Assembly (NCBI GenBank): GCA_021735565.1
Contig: JAIPGT010000020.1
Location: forward strand, 1-6,730
Source of the DNA: Patescibacteria group bacterium
GTDB lineage: Bacteria; Patescibacteria; ABY1; JAGPKW01
Direction of reading: 5' to 3'
Length of the DNA stretch: 6,730 nucleotides
Shown: positions 1-6,631 of the stretch, in pieces
How positions within the stretch are numbered: position 1 is the first letter of the stretch
How the letters are laid out: every line of letters starts with the position of its first letter
The notes under the pieces: generated by a model
Databases searched by the model: none
The model's input: the letters and a program-made list of their open reading frames with translations, nothing else
Told to the model about the DNA's origin: nothing
Program-made: the position numbers and the translations under genes

Positions 1-43
1 TTTAAAATATTATCTTTAATATAGACTGGCTATATAAGATAAA

Positions 44-76
44 CGACCCAACGGGCCGATAGTTTTTAAAAACTAT
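44..76. other. GC-rich hairpin followed by AT palindrome, possible terminator
   Basis: CGACCC (44-49) and GGGCCG (53-58) pair around a three-base loop. The stem is six pairs with one G-U wobble if transcribed from the minus strand, and has one A-C mismatch on the plus strand. Immediately after it, 59-76 is a perfect 18-bp palindrome containing T5 then A5. On the plus strand this puts a T tract three bases after the stem, which resembles an intrinsic terminator for a gene left of the window. The short stem and three-base loop make it weak, and its direction is uncertain. Confidence 0.3.
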
Positions 77-156
77 ATAAATACTATAACATATTTTATA
101 CAAAATGTCAATGTATTTTGATAATATGTATGGAGATATGGTGGATTTTTATATAA

Positions 157-225
157 AATAACATTAATTATAAAAATTGGTAGGAACGCGCCACGGCGCG
201 TTCCTACATGAATTGTGAAATAAAA
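157..225. repeat. REP/MITE-like palindromic repeat, copy 1
   Basis: The core (180-207) is a perfect inverted repeat: GTAGGAACGCGCC and its complement GGCGCGTTCCTAC around a central AC, about 13 pairs. It is strikingly GC-rich in AT-rich DNA. The same core occurs in the same orientation at 6229-6256. Similarity continues into the flanks at identical offsets: the right arm (208-225) matches copy 2 at 17 of 18 positions, and the left arm (157-181) at 17 of 25. The GTAG foot and CTAC end resemble REP elements mobilised by REP-associated tyrosine transposases (RAYTs), which is family knowledge. No transposase is in the window. There is no T tract after the stem, so it is not a classical terminator. 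Confidence 0.8.
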
Positions 226-283
226 TAATCAAAACGCACATTAAAATTACATACATTTTTTATATAAAAATATTAACAATTTA

Positions 284-292
284 TGATATACT
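284..292 (+). promoter_or_regulatory. Extended -10 promoter for the exonuclease gene
   Basis: TGATATACT is an extended -10 element (TG, one base, then TATACT at 287-292). No good -35 lies 17 bp upstream, which an extended -10 can tolerate. Transcription would begin near 299, giving a leader of about 30 bases before the ATG at 330. Nearly the same 12-base motif (TTATGATATACT here, TTATGATATATT at 6629-6640) precedes the tRNA gene, which supports its being real. Confidence 0.55.
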
Positions 293-329
293 GTAAAATA
301 TAAAATAAATTAAAACTAATCTAAAACAA

Positions 330-947
330 ATGTATATAATTTTTGACACAGAAACTGTTGGTTTGCCAAATAACTGGAACGCTCCTTTTTCAGATCTAGA
401 AAACTGGCCTAGGATGGTGCAAATAGCTTGGATGATTTTTGATGAAAATAAAACATTAATAAAAAAAGTAAGTAAAATAATAAAACCAGAAGGTTATATA
501 ATTCCAGAAGAAATAGCAAAAATTCATAGAATAACAACAGAAAGAGCAATAAAAGAAGGTTATGATTTAAAAGAGGTTTTATTAGAATTTAATAAAGATG
601 TAGAGAATAATGATTATTTAATAGCTCATAATATTGCTTTTGATGAAGCAATAGTATCATCAGAGTTTTTAAGAAAAGAAATGGAAAGTAATTTAGACAG
701 TGTTGAAAAAATCTGCACAATGAAAGAATCAAGAGACTTTTTCAAAAGAAGAACAGGAAAGGAAAAATGGGCAAAATTAACAGAATTATATATAGAGTTA
801 TTTGGTGAAACATTTGAAGATGCTCATGACGCTTTAGTTGATGTAAAAGCATGTGCTAAATGCTATTTTGAAATGGTAGATAAAGGAATAATACAAAAAA
901 AAATAAAGAAAGATATCCTTAAAAATACTCAAAATAGCCTATTTTAG
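330..947 (+). CDS. DnaQ-like 3'-5' exonuclease (DEDDh family)
   Basis: This is a 205-residue single-domain exonuclease of the DnaQ/RNase T superfamily, which removes nucleotides from 3' ends using two metal ions. All three motifs are visible. ExoI is FDTET (D6, E8), directly after the start codon. ExoII is HNIAFD (D105). ExoIII is AHDALVD (H166, D171), making it the DEDDh subtype. The NNWNAPFSDLENWPRMVQIAW stretch (residues 14-34) follows ExoI as in stand-alone DnaQ-like proteins of CPR bacteria, Bacteroidetes and phages. There is no helicase, polymerase or tau-binding extension, only a short lysine-rich tail. It could serve as a replicative proofreading subunit or a repair or RNA-trimming nuclease; the sequence does not decide. 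The start fits because ExoI begins at residue 4. No Shine-Dalgarno is present. Its TAG stop directly abuts the stop of the convergent gene. Confidence 0.9.
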   Translation: MYIIFDTETVGLPNNWNAPFSDLENWPRMVQIAWMIFDENKTLIKKVSKIIKPEGYIIPEEIAKIHRITTERAIKEGYDLKEVLLEFNKDVENNDYLIAHNIAFDEAIVSSEFLRKEMESNLDSVEKICTMKESRDFFKRRTGKEKWAKLTELYIELFGETFEDAHDALVDVKACAKCYFEMVDKGIIQKKIKKDILKNTQNSLF

Positions 948-1481
948 TTATTTATCAAGTCTCAATACAAAATCATTATAACCAGAAACCCAAATTTCTA
1001 AAAAACCAGTATTTTGTAAAAAATCTTTATAATTATCTTTAAATTTATAGAAAAAAAGATCAGGTTGAGCTCCTAAATTATCTAATAATAAGATAAGGTC
1101 TTTTTTTATTTCATTTTCATATTTTTCAGATTTGTTAGAAATAACATCTTTTAAATTTTCAGAAAATTCGGGAAGAGTTATTTTTCTAGCAAATAACTTA
1201 TTTTGAAATAAATTTCTAAAATTATTCTTTTTTTTATAATTTATATATCTTCCAAATTCAGCAGAAAAATTAGGATCACATTTAGTAACCTGAATTTTTA
1301 ATCTAGGGAGATCAGAATTTGAATAACAATAAATATCAACTTCATCTACACCATCTTTAGCGTTCTCCCATTCATTTTTTTCTATTTCGTAATAATCTGT
1401 ATGATTTTTTTCGTTATATATTTTTATAAATCTCTTAACTGCTTCAATTTCAGATAAATATTTAATATCATTATGCATCAT
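948..1481 (-). CDS. Unidentified 177-residue protein, possible nuclease-like fold
   Basis: I do not recognise this protein. It is soluble, charged and Lys/Asn-rich, with no signal peptide or membrane segment. An N-terminal helix (EIEAVKRFIKIYNEK, residues 11-25) is followed by an acidic strand VDEVDIY (45-51) and a strand LKIQVTK (61-67). A later KSEKYENEIKKDLILLLD segment (117-134) reads as helix then strand, and FLEIWVSG (160-167) as a late strand. This helix, D-containing strand, then Q-x-T strand order recalls PD-(D/E)XK folds, but the usual E-x-K is not intact, so activity is doubtful; this is inference. It starts six bases after the hisS stop, so the two are almost surely co-transcribed. 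Two adjacent ATG codons (1481 and 1478) are both possible starts, and neither has a Shine-Dalgarno. Confidence 0.8.
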   Translation of the reverse strand: MMHNDIKYLSEIEAVKRFIKIYNEKNHTDYYEIEKNEWENAKDGVDEVDIYCYSNSDLPRLKIQVTKCDPNFSAEFGRYINYKKKNNFRNLFQNKLFARKITLPEFSENLKDVISNKSEKYENEIKKDLILLLDNLGAQPDLFFYKFKDNYKDFLQNTGFLEIWVSGYNDFVLRLDK

Positions 1482-1487
1482 ATTGAA

Positions 1488-2795
1488 TTATGAAAGTTTT
1501 TTAATTAATTTATCGATATTTAAAACAAATTGTTCACCACTTTCCATATTTTTTAAAGTATAATTATTATTATTTTCTTCATTTTCACCAATTATCACAA
1601 TATAAGGAACACCTATTTTATTAGCATATTCTAGCTTATTTTTAAGATTTTTTTCATTTTCAAAAATAGAAGTATTTATATTATTTTCTCTTAATTTAGA
1701 AAGTAAATTTAATGAATAAGATATTCTAGATTTATCCATAGGTAAAATTAAGACTTTAGATACGCTATTATTTGTTTTCTCTATAAGATTCAAATCTAAA
1801 AAAGCAGAAAATAATCTATTTAAACCAATAGACATACCAACTCCTGGATATTTTTCATTACCATATAAACTACATAAATCGTCATATCTTCCCCCTGAAG
1901 CTATAGATCCAAATTCTTCATGCCCTTTTAATAAAGTCTCAAAAACGGTTCCTGTATAATAATCTAAACCTCTTACTATAGATAAATCAATTTCATAATG
2001 ATTTTCAGGTAAATTTAAATCTTTTAAATATGAAATTACGGTCGATAATTCTTCAACACCGTCTTGCATTAGTGAATTATTTACATTAAAAGTTCTTAGA
2101 TTTTCAATAATATCTCCACCTTTTGATAGGTTTATAAAATTAAAGATTTTTTCTATATCAGTTTTATTAATATTTAATTTTTCAAACTCAACTTTAGCCT
2201 CTTTTTTAGAAATTTTATTTAATTTGTCTATAATTAACATTACCTCATTGGTTTTATCTGTGAAATCTTTTAAGAATCCTAATAAAATTTTTCTATTATT
2301 TATTTTTATAATAAATTTATTTTCAATATTTAAGTTAATAAGGGTTTTATAAATTAAATTTATAATATCAGCATCACTTAAAAACGATAAATTGTTTTTA
2401 CCTATAACATCAGCATCACATTGATAAAATTCTCTGAATCTTCCCTTTTGAGGTCTTTCTCCTCTAAAACTCTTCCCTATTTCATATCTTCTGAATGGGA
2501 AATTTATATCGTTTTTTGAAGAAACAACATATTTAGCAAAAGGAACAGTTAAATCAAACCTTAAAGCTAAATCATTATTACCTTTTTGAAATCTATAAAT
2601 TTCTTTTTCAGTATCAGGAGAAACTTTAGCAAGTAAAACCGAGCTTCTATCTATAACAGGAGTATCAGTTGGTTCAAATCCAAAAAGTTCATAAGTTTTT
2701 ATGATAATATCTTTTATTTTATTAAATAGAATTTGATCAGATGGACAAAGTGATATTATACCCGATAAAGATTTTATATTTTTATTTTGAGCCAT
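1488..2795 (-). CDS. hisS: Histidine--tRNA ligase
   Basis: HisS is a class II aminoacyl-tRNA synthetase that charges tRNA-His in the cytoplasm. From the ATG at 2795 it is 435 residues, a normal length. Counting from the TTG-start version at 2813, visible signatures are RFDLTVPFAKYV (85-96), the motif 2 loop RGERPQKGRFREFYQ (117-131), the histidine-binding RGLDYYTGTVFE (281-292), ASGGRYDDL (305-313) and motif 3 GVGMSIGLNRL (324-334). The C-terminal anticodon-binding domain starts near 353 (KVLILPMD). The N-terminus is SLSGIISLCPSDQ rather than the common RGTxDxxP form, as in some CPR enzymes. I prefer ATG 2795: the likely promoter at 2824-2832 would start RNA near 2817, too close to the TTG at 2813. 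It leads a two-gene operon with the 177-residue protein. Confidence 0.95.
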   Translation of the reverse strand: MAQNKNIKSLSGIISLCPSDQILFNKIKDIIIKTYELFGFEPTDTPVIDRSSVLLAKVSPDTEKEIYRFQKGNNDLALRFDLTVPFAKYVVSSKNDINFPFRRYEIGKSFRGERPQKGRFREFYQCDADVIGKNNLSFLSDADIINLIYKTLINLNIENKFIIKINNRKILLGFLKDFTDKTNEVMLIIDKLNKISKKEAKVEFEKLNINKTDIEKIFNFINLSKGGDIIENLRTFNVNNSLMQDGVEELSTVISYLKDLNLPENHYEIDLSIVRGLDYYTGTVFETLLKGHEEFGSIASGGRYDDLCSLYGNEKYPGVGMSIGLNRLFSAFLDLNLIEKTNNSVSKVLILPMDKSRISYSLNLLSKLRENNINTSIFENEKNLKNKLEYANKIGVPYIVIIGENEENNNNYTLKNMESGEQFVLNIDKLIKKLS

Positions 2796-2823
2796 ATTCT
2801 TTTTTGTTAACAATTTATTCTTA

Positions 2824-2832
2824 ATTTTACCA
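2824..2832 (-). promoter_or_regulatory. Extended -10 promoter for hisS
   Basis: On the minus strand this reads TGGTAAAAT, an extended -10 (TG, one base, TAAAAT). A TTGTTT lies upstream at 2850-2855 but with a 20-bp spacer, so the extended -10 probably carries the promoter. The predicted start near 2817 gives a leader of about 20 bases to the ATG at 2795. It interlocks with the divergent helicase promoter. Confidence 0.45.
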
Positions 2833-2841
2833 AAAATATAC

Positions 2842-2847
2842 TATAAT
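2842..2847 (+). promoter_or_regulatory. -10 box for the helicase-nuclease gene
   Basis: A perfect TATAAT lies 36 bases before the helicase start codon, predicting transcription from about 2854 and a leader of roughly 30 bases. No recognisable -35 sits at the right spacing; that position (about 2819-2824) touches the -10 of the opposing hisS promoter. The leader ends AAAATAAG before the ATG, with no Shine-Dalgarno. Confidence 0.4.
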
Positions 2848-2883
2848 TAAAACAAGTATTGAAAAATATAATATAAAAATAAG

Positions 2884-5800
2884 ATGAATAAAAAAAAATT
2901 CGAAGATAGATTAAATTTTCTAAATAAAAAGCAAAAAGAAGCTGTTGATAATATATATGGACCATTATTAGTAGTTGCTGGTCCAGGAACAGGTAAAACA
3001 GAACTTTTAGGGGTTAGAGTTGCAAATATTTTAGATAAAACGGATACAACCCCCTCTTCAATTTTATGTTTAACATTTACAGAATCAGCATCAATAAATA
3101 TGAGAGAAAGATTAACAGGGTTAATAGGAAAAGATGCTTACAAAGTAAATATTAATACATTTCATGCTTTTTGTTCTGAGGTAATAAATAGATATCCAGA
3201 ATTTTTTTATAATGGCGCTACGTATAGAGCCCTTGAAGATATAAGACAAATAGAAATAATAGAGAAAATTATAATAAAAAAATTAAACCATAATTCTAAT
3301 TTTAGAAAAAAGGTTCCATCACAAGGATATACTTATATAAAAGATATTTTAAATAGAATAAAGGAATTAAAAAAAGCAGGAATAAGAAGTGAAGAATTTT
3401 TAAAGATTATAGAAGAAAATCATAAATTTGAAATTGAATTTAATAAATTACTAGATAAATATTTAACAGGCGTAACTTTTAATAGTTATAAAAAGGTTTT
3501 TTCATTATTTAATGAAATATTAAAAGAAGCATATTTAATAAAATCAAAAGAAGAAAAAATAAAAGGTTTTGAACCTTTAAAAAATACAATTTTAAGGAAA
3601 ATAGAACTAGCAATAGAAGATGCTGAAGAAATTGAGAAAACAGGGCCACTTACTAAAATAAAAAAAGATTTATTTGTAAAAAGTAAAGAAGATACAGATA
3701 AATTTATATTAAAATCTAGTGCAAATTACGAAAATTATTTAGATCTTGCCATAGTATATCAAGAATATAAGAAAGAGTGCGAAAAACTAGGTTTTTTTGA
3801 CTTTGAAGATATGATAATAGATGTTGTCTCAGAATTAGAGAATAATGATGAATTAAAATATAATCTTCAAGAGCAATATCAATTTATATTAATAGACGAA
3901 TTTCAAGATACAAATTATTCTCAAATGGAAATAATAAGAAATTTGACGGATAATAAGCTTTTAACACCAAATGTAATGGCTGTTGGAGATGATGATCAGT
4001 CTATATATAAATTTCAAGGGGCTAGTATGAAAAATATGGCTGATTTTATAGAAAATTATAAGGACACAAAAGTAATAATATTAGATGAAAATTATAGATC
4101 AACAAGTGAAATATTAGAATATTCTAGGAATACAATAGAATTCGCAGAAGATAGATTGGTTAATATTAAGCCAGAATTTACAAAAGTTTTAAAAGCCAGT
4201 AATAGTAAAATAAAAAAAGGCAACATTAAAGAAGTTGAATTTAATTCAGAAAATGAAGAATATTTATATATAGCATTAAAAATAAAAGAAATTCCAAAAA
4301 ATGAAAGTATAGCTATAATATCAAGAACACATAAATATTTAGAGAAAATTTCTAAAATTTTAGATCAAGAAAATATTGATTTTGAATATGAAAAAAATAG
4401 TAATCTTTCTTCTGAAAAGAATATAAAGCAAATTTTAACTATAATAAAATTTTTAGATTCTGTAATAGATCAAAAAATAGATAAAGATTATTTACTTCCA
4501 GAAATATTAACCTATGAATTTTTTGGAGTTTCAAATGAAGAAATTTGGAAATTTGCAGAATTTGCAAAGAATACTAAAAATTGGAATGAAAGCTGGTTTT
4601 CATTAATGAAGGATTATGATAACGAAAAAATAAAAGCAATTTTTAAATTTTTTAAAGATTTATCGGCAGAAGTAAAAAGAAAAACAGCTGAAGAAATACT
4701 TGATTATATTATAGGAAACACGGATTTGAATGGTTATAGATCTAATTATAAAGAATATTATTTTTCTAGTTTTAATAATAAAAAAGATAAATTAAATTAT
4801 TTAGTAAATCTTTTAAATTTACAGGGATTATTTACTAAGATAAGAGAATATTCAGATAAAGATACTTTATATATAGATCAAATTGTGAGGTTTATAGAGC
4901 TTTATGAAGAACATAAAATGAATATAGAAATAAGTGATAAAATTAAAACTGGAGATAATAATTTAGTATTATTAAGTGCTCATAAAGCAAAAGGTTTAGA
5001 ATTTGATAATGTTTTTATAATTCATTGCAATTCAAAAGAATGGGATATGCATAAAAATGATAAAATCCAATTCCCTACTAATATGCCACTTAGTGCAGAA
5101 AAAGATGATTTAAATGATAAGTCTCGATTATTTTATGTTGCAGAAACAAGAGCAAAAAGTAATTTATATTTAACCAGATCTATATATAATAAAGATAGAG
5201 AACAAGAAAGATTAAGTTTTTTATATGATCCAAAAATAGAGAGTGAAATAAAAATAACTGATGAAAATTATTTAGCAAAAAGAGAAGAAATTGGCAGAAA
5301 AATTTATTTACCTAATTTAAATAATTATAAAGAAAAAGAGCTTATAAAGCCTTTTATTGAGGATTATAAATTAAGTGTTACTCATTTACAAAATTTTATA
5401 GATCTTAATTATGGAGGACCTGAAAGTTTTTTAGAAAATAGTTTATTTAAATTTCCAAAAGCAAAAAACGCTCAGTCATCTTATGGAACATCTATTCATA
5501 ACACTTTTAAAGAATTTTATAATATTTTTGCAAAACATAAAGAGCTTCCAAAAACTAGTTTATTTATAAAATTATTTGAAAAAAATTTAAAACTACAAAG
5601 ATTAAATCCTGATGATTTTAAAAATTATCATAAAAAAGGAGAAGAAGAATTAAAAAGATATTATAAAATAAATAAAAATAAATTTAATTATACAGATATA
5701 ATTGAAAGGGATTTTAAAAATCAGGGAGTAGAAATTGATGATTGTATTTTAACTGGTAAAATTGATAGATTTTCTATAAATAAGGAAGAAAAAATTATAA

Positions 5801-6159
5801 AAGTTTTTGATTATAAAACTGGAAAGATATTTAGAGATTGGAATAAGGGGCTGGATGAAACTGATAAAATGAAAGCTTTTAAATATAAAAATCAATTAGT
5901 TTTTTATAAATTATTGATTGAAAATTCAAAAGATTATAATAAATATGAGGTTTTAGAAGGTGAAATAGAATTTTTATCAGCAAAAAATGAAAGGAATATG
6001 AATTTATTGTATTCTATATCAGAAGAAGATGTGATATTTTTGAAAAAATTAATAAAAGCAATTTATACAAGAATTGTAAATTTAGATTTCCCAGACACAA
6101 GTTCTTATTCTCCAACATATTCTGGATCAATGAAATTTATTGAAGATTTGATAAAATAA
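2884..6159 (+). CDS. UvrD/PcrA-type DNA helicase fused to PD-(D/E)XK nuclease
   Basis: This 1091-residue protein joins a superfamily 1A 3'-5' DNA helicase to a C-terminal nuclease of the RecB/AddB type, suiting DNA-end processing or repair. Helicase motifs run in order: Q motif LNKKQKEAVD (13-22), Walker A GPGTGKT (33-39), LCLTFTESA (61-69), NTFHAF (91-96), Walker B with DEFQD (338-342), GDDDQSIYKFQGA (368-380), DENYRST (401-407), LLSAHKAKGLEFD (696-708) and LFYVAETRAK (749-758). The nuclease domain spans about 828-1091: SYGTSIH (H872), GKIDR (D961), FDYKTGK (D976, K978) and QLVFY (Q1004, Y1008). It has the D...D-x-K core and should be active. Residues 800-1091 contain one cysteine (C954), so the four-Cys iron-sulfur staple of AddB/AdnAB relatives is absent. 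UvrD itself is near 720 residues. It is divergent from hisS and transcribed alone. Confidence 0.93.
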   Translation: MNKKKFEDRLNFLNKKQKEAVDNIYGPLLVVAGPGTGKTELLGVRVANILDKTDTTPSSILCLTFTESASINMRERLTGLIGKDAYKVNINTFHAFCSEVINRYPEFFYNGATYRALEDIRQIEIIEKIIIKKLNHNSNFRKKVPSQGYTYIKDILNRIKELKKAGIRSEEFLKIIEENHKFEIEFNKLLDKYLTGVTFNSYKKVFSLFNEILKEAYLIKSKEEKIKGFEPLKNTILRKIELAIEDAEEIEKTGPLTKIKKDLFVKSKEDTDKFILKSSANYENYLDLAIVYQEYKKECEKLGFFDFEDMIIDVVSELENNDELKYNLQEQYQFILIDEFQDTNYSQMEIIRNLTDNKLLTPNVMAVGDDDQSIYKFQGASMKNMADFIENYKDTKVIILDENYRSTSEILEYSRNTIEFAEDRLVNIKPEFTKVLKASNSKIKKGNIKEVEFNSENEEYLYIALKIKEIPKNESIAIISRTHKYLEKISKILDQENIDFEYEKNSNLSSEKNIKQILTIIKFLDSVIDQKIDKDYLLPEILTYEFFGVSNEEIWKFAEFAKNTKNWNESWFSLMKDYDNEKIKAIFKFFKDLSAEVKRKTAEEILDYIIGNTDLNGYRSNYKEYYFSSFNNKKDKLNYLVNLLNLQGLFTKIREYSDKDTLYIDQIVRFIELYEEHKMNIEISDKIKTGDNNLVLLSAHKAKGLEFDNVFIIHCNSKEWDMHKNDKIQFPTNMPLSAEKDDLNDKSRLFYVAETRAKSNLYLTRSIYNKDREQERLSFLYDPKIESEIKITDENYLAKREEIGRKIYLPNLNNYKEKELIKPFIEDYKLSVTHLQNFIDLNYGGPESFLENSLFKFPKAKNAQSSYGTSIHNTFKEFYNIFAKHKELPKTSLFIKLFEKNLKLQRLNPDDFKNYHKKGEEELKRYYKINKNKFNYTDIIERDFKNQGVEIDDCILTGKIDRFSINKEEKIIKVFDYKTGKIFRDWNKGLDETDKMKAFKYKNQLVFYKLLIENSKDYNKYEVLEGEIEFLSAKNERNMNLLYSISEEDVIFLKKLIKAIYTRIVNLDFPDTSSYSPTYSGSMKFIEDLIK

Positions 6160-6205
6160 TTAAAATTACACATTAAATCACATGTAATAAACGTGCATTT
6201 TATTT

Positions 6206-6274
6206 AATAACGTTAATATATAAATATTGTAGGAACGCGCCACGGCGCGTTCCTACATGAATTTTGAAATAAAA
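6206..6274. repeat. REP/MITE-like palindromic repeat, copy 2
   Basis: The palindrome here is 30 bp (6228-6257): the copy 1 core plus one extra pair at the base, giving about 14 stem pairs around the central AC. The 28-base core is identical to copy 1, and the asymmetric AC centre shows both copies share one orientation. The right arm ATGAATTTTGAAATAAAA (6257-6274) differs from copy 1 by one base. The left arm AATAACGTTAAT (6206-6217) matches copy 1 at 11 of 12 positions at the same distance from the core. It begins 47 bases after the helicase stop and could protect or fold the mRNA 3' end, but no T tract follows. Confidence 0.8.
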
Positions 6275-6341
6275 CATTATTTTTATAATAAAATTGTATA
6301 TAAAAATAAACGTTCAAATTTATATAAAATCATTCACAAAT

Positions 6342-6370
6342 TTGACAAATATTATATTATATAATATAAA
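6342..6370 (+). promoter_or_regulatory. Sigma-70-type promoter for the 57-residue gene
   Basis: A perfect TTGACA (6342-6347) and TATAAA (6365-6370) are separated by an optimal 17 bp. A TATAAT at 6360-6365 also exists, but its 12-bp spacer is too short. The predicted start is near 6377, giving a leader of about 25 bases. This is the best consensus promoter in the window. Confidence 0.7.
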
Positions 6371-6388
6371 TATGTCTATATCTTAAAT

Positions 6389-6395
6389 AAGGAGG
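6389..6395 (+). promoter_or_regulatory. Strong Shine-Dalgarno site
   Basis: AAGGAGG lies seven bases before the ATG at 6403 and fixes the start of the small gene. It is the only strong Shine-Dalgarno ahead of a gene in the window. Confidence 0.85.
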
Positions 6396-6402
6396 ATGTA
6401 TA

Positions 6403-6576
6403 ATGGAAATAAATATTTTATTTATTTTCTCTATAATATTTATAATTGGAGCTTTGTTAGACGGTTTGAATTTCAAACTTTCTAAAAAGAAAGATTACAA
6501 ATATTACATGAATGTGAAAATAATAGGAGGTTTTACTTTACTATCCTTATTTCTTATAATAAGGGTATTTATATAA
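6403..6576 (+). CDS. Small two-helix membrane protein, 57 residues
   Basis: I do not recognise a family. The 57-residue protein has two hydrophobic segments (about residues 4-19, ILFIFSIIFIIGALL, and 40-57, IIGGFTLLSLFLIIRVFI) joined by a basic loop with KLSKKK (25-30). The positive-inside rule suggests a hairpin in the inner membrane with the loop in the cytoplasm and both ends outside. There is no signal-peptidase site and no cysteine. Reality is supported by a consensus promoter (6342-6370), AAGGAGG seven bases before the ATG, a TAA stop, and an intrinsic terminator starting three bases after it, so it forms its own transcription unit. Possible roles include a membrane-complex accessory subunit or a small hydrophobic toxin. 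The sequence favours neither, and no antisense partner is evident. Confidence 0.82.
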   Translation: MEINILFIFSIIFIIGALLDGLNFKLSKKKDYKYYMNVKIIGGFTLLSLFLIIRVFI

Positions 6577-6579
6577 ATA

Positions 6580-6614
6580 AGCGTCAGTTCTTAATGAATT
6601 GACGCTTTTTCTTT
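6580..6614 (+). terminator. Intrinsic terminator after the small membrane protein gene
   Basis: AGCGTCAGTTC (6580-6590) pairs with GAATTGACGCT (6596-6606) to form an 11-pair stem with one G-U wobble and a TTAAT loop. It is followed by a T tract (6606-6610) and then CTTT. It starts three bases after the TAA of the 57-residue gene and isolates that gene from the downstream tRNA. Confidence 0.92.
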
Positions 6615-6631
6615 ACTAAAAAATTAAGTTA

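Larger units (their letters stand above)
1..329. other. Non-coding region upstream of the exonuclease gene
   Basis: No credible gene is visible on either strand here. From left to right it holds a GC-rich hairpin (44-58), an 18-bp AT palindrome (59-76), an 18-codon reading frame at 105-161 without a ribosome site that I do not call, copy 1 of the GC-rich palindromic repeat (180-207) with AT-rich arms, and an extended -10 promoter near 284-292 serving the gene that begins at 330. Reading frames entering from the left edge hit stops within about 25 bases, so no upstream gene tail is seen on the plus strand. Confidence 0.7.

Noticed and set aside
105..161. An 18-codon reading frame starting ATG TCA ATG
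   Set aside because: It has no Shine-Dalgarno, no clear promoter and no recognisable motif. Frames this short are common by chance, and its end lies in the arm of repeat copy 1.
2796..2813. TTG at 2813 as the hisS start, adding six residues
   Set aside because: The extra residues precede the usual HisS N-terminus, no ribosome site supports it, and the likely transcription start near 2817 leaves almost no leader. ATG at 2795 is preferred.
330..6159. A phage-defence cassette made of the exonuclease, the unknown protein and the helicase-nuclease
   Set aside because: The genes are in three transcription units on opposite strands, with hisS in the middle. The nucleases look like repair types, and no typical defence sensor or effector is present.
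180..6257. The two palindromes as a CRISPR array
   Set aside because: There are only two copies about 6 kb apart with genes between them, no regular spacers and no cas genes.
6228..6257. Palindrome copy 2 as the helicase gene's intrinsic terminator
   Set aside because: The stem is strong, but it is followed by ATGAATTTTG rather than a T tract, and the same element occurs at 180-207 without a gene directly before it. A role in mRNA 3'-end stability stays possible.
330..6576. Alternative genetic code with TGA recoded to Gly or Trp, as in some CPR lineages and mollicutes
   Set aside because: All five protein genes read full length without in-frame TGA, and tryptophans are TGG. TGA is also unused as a stop here, but five genes are too few to interpret that.
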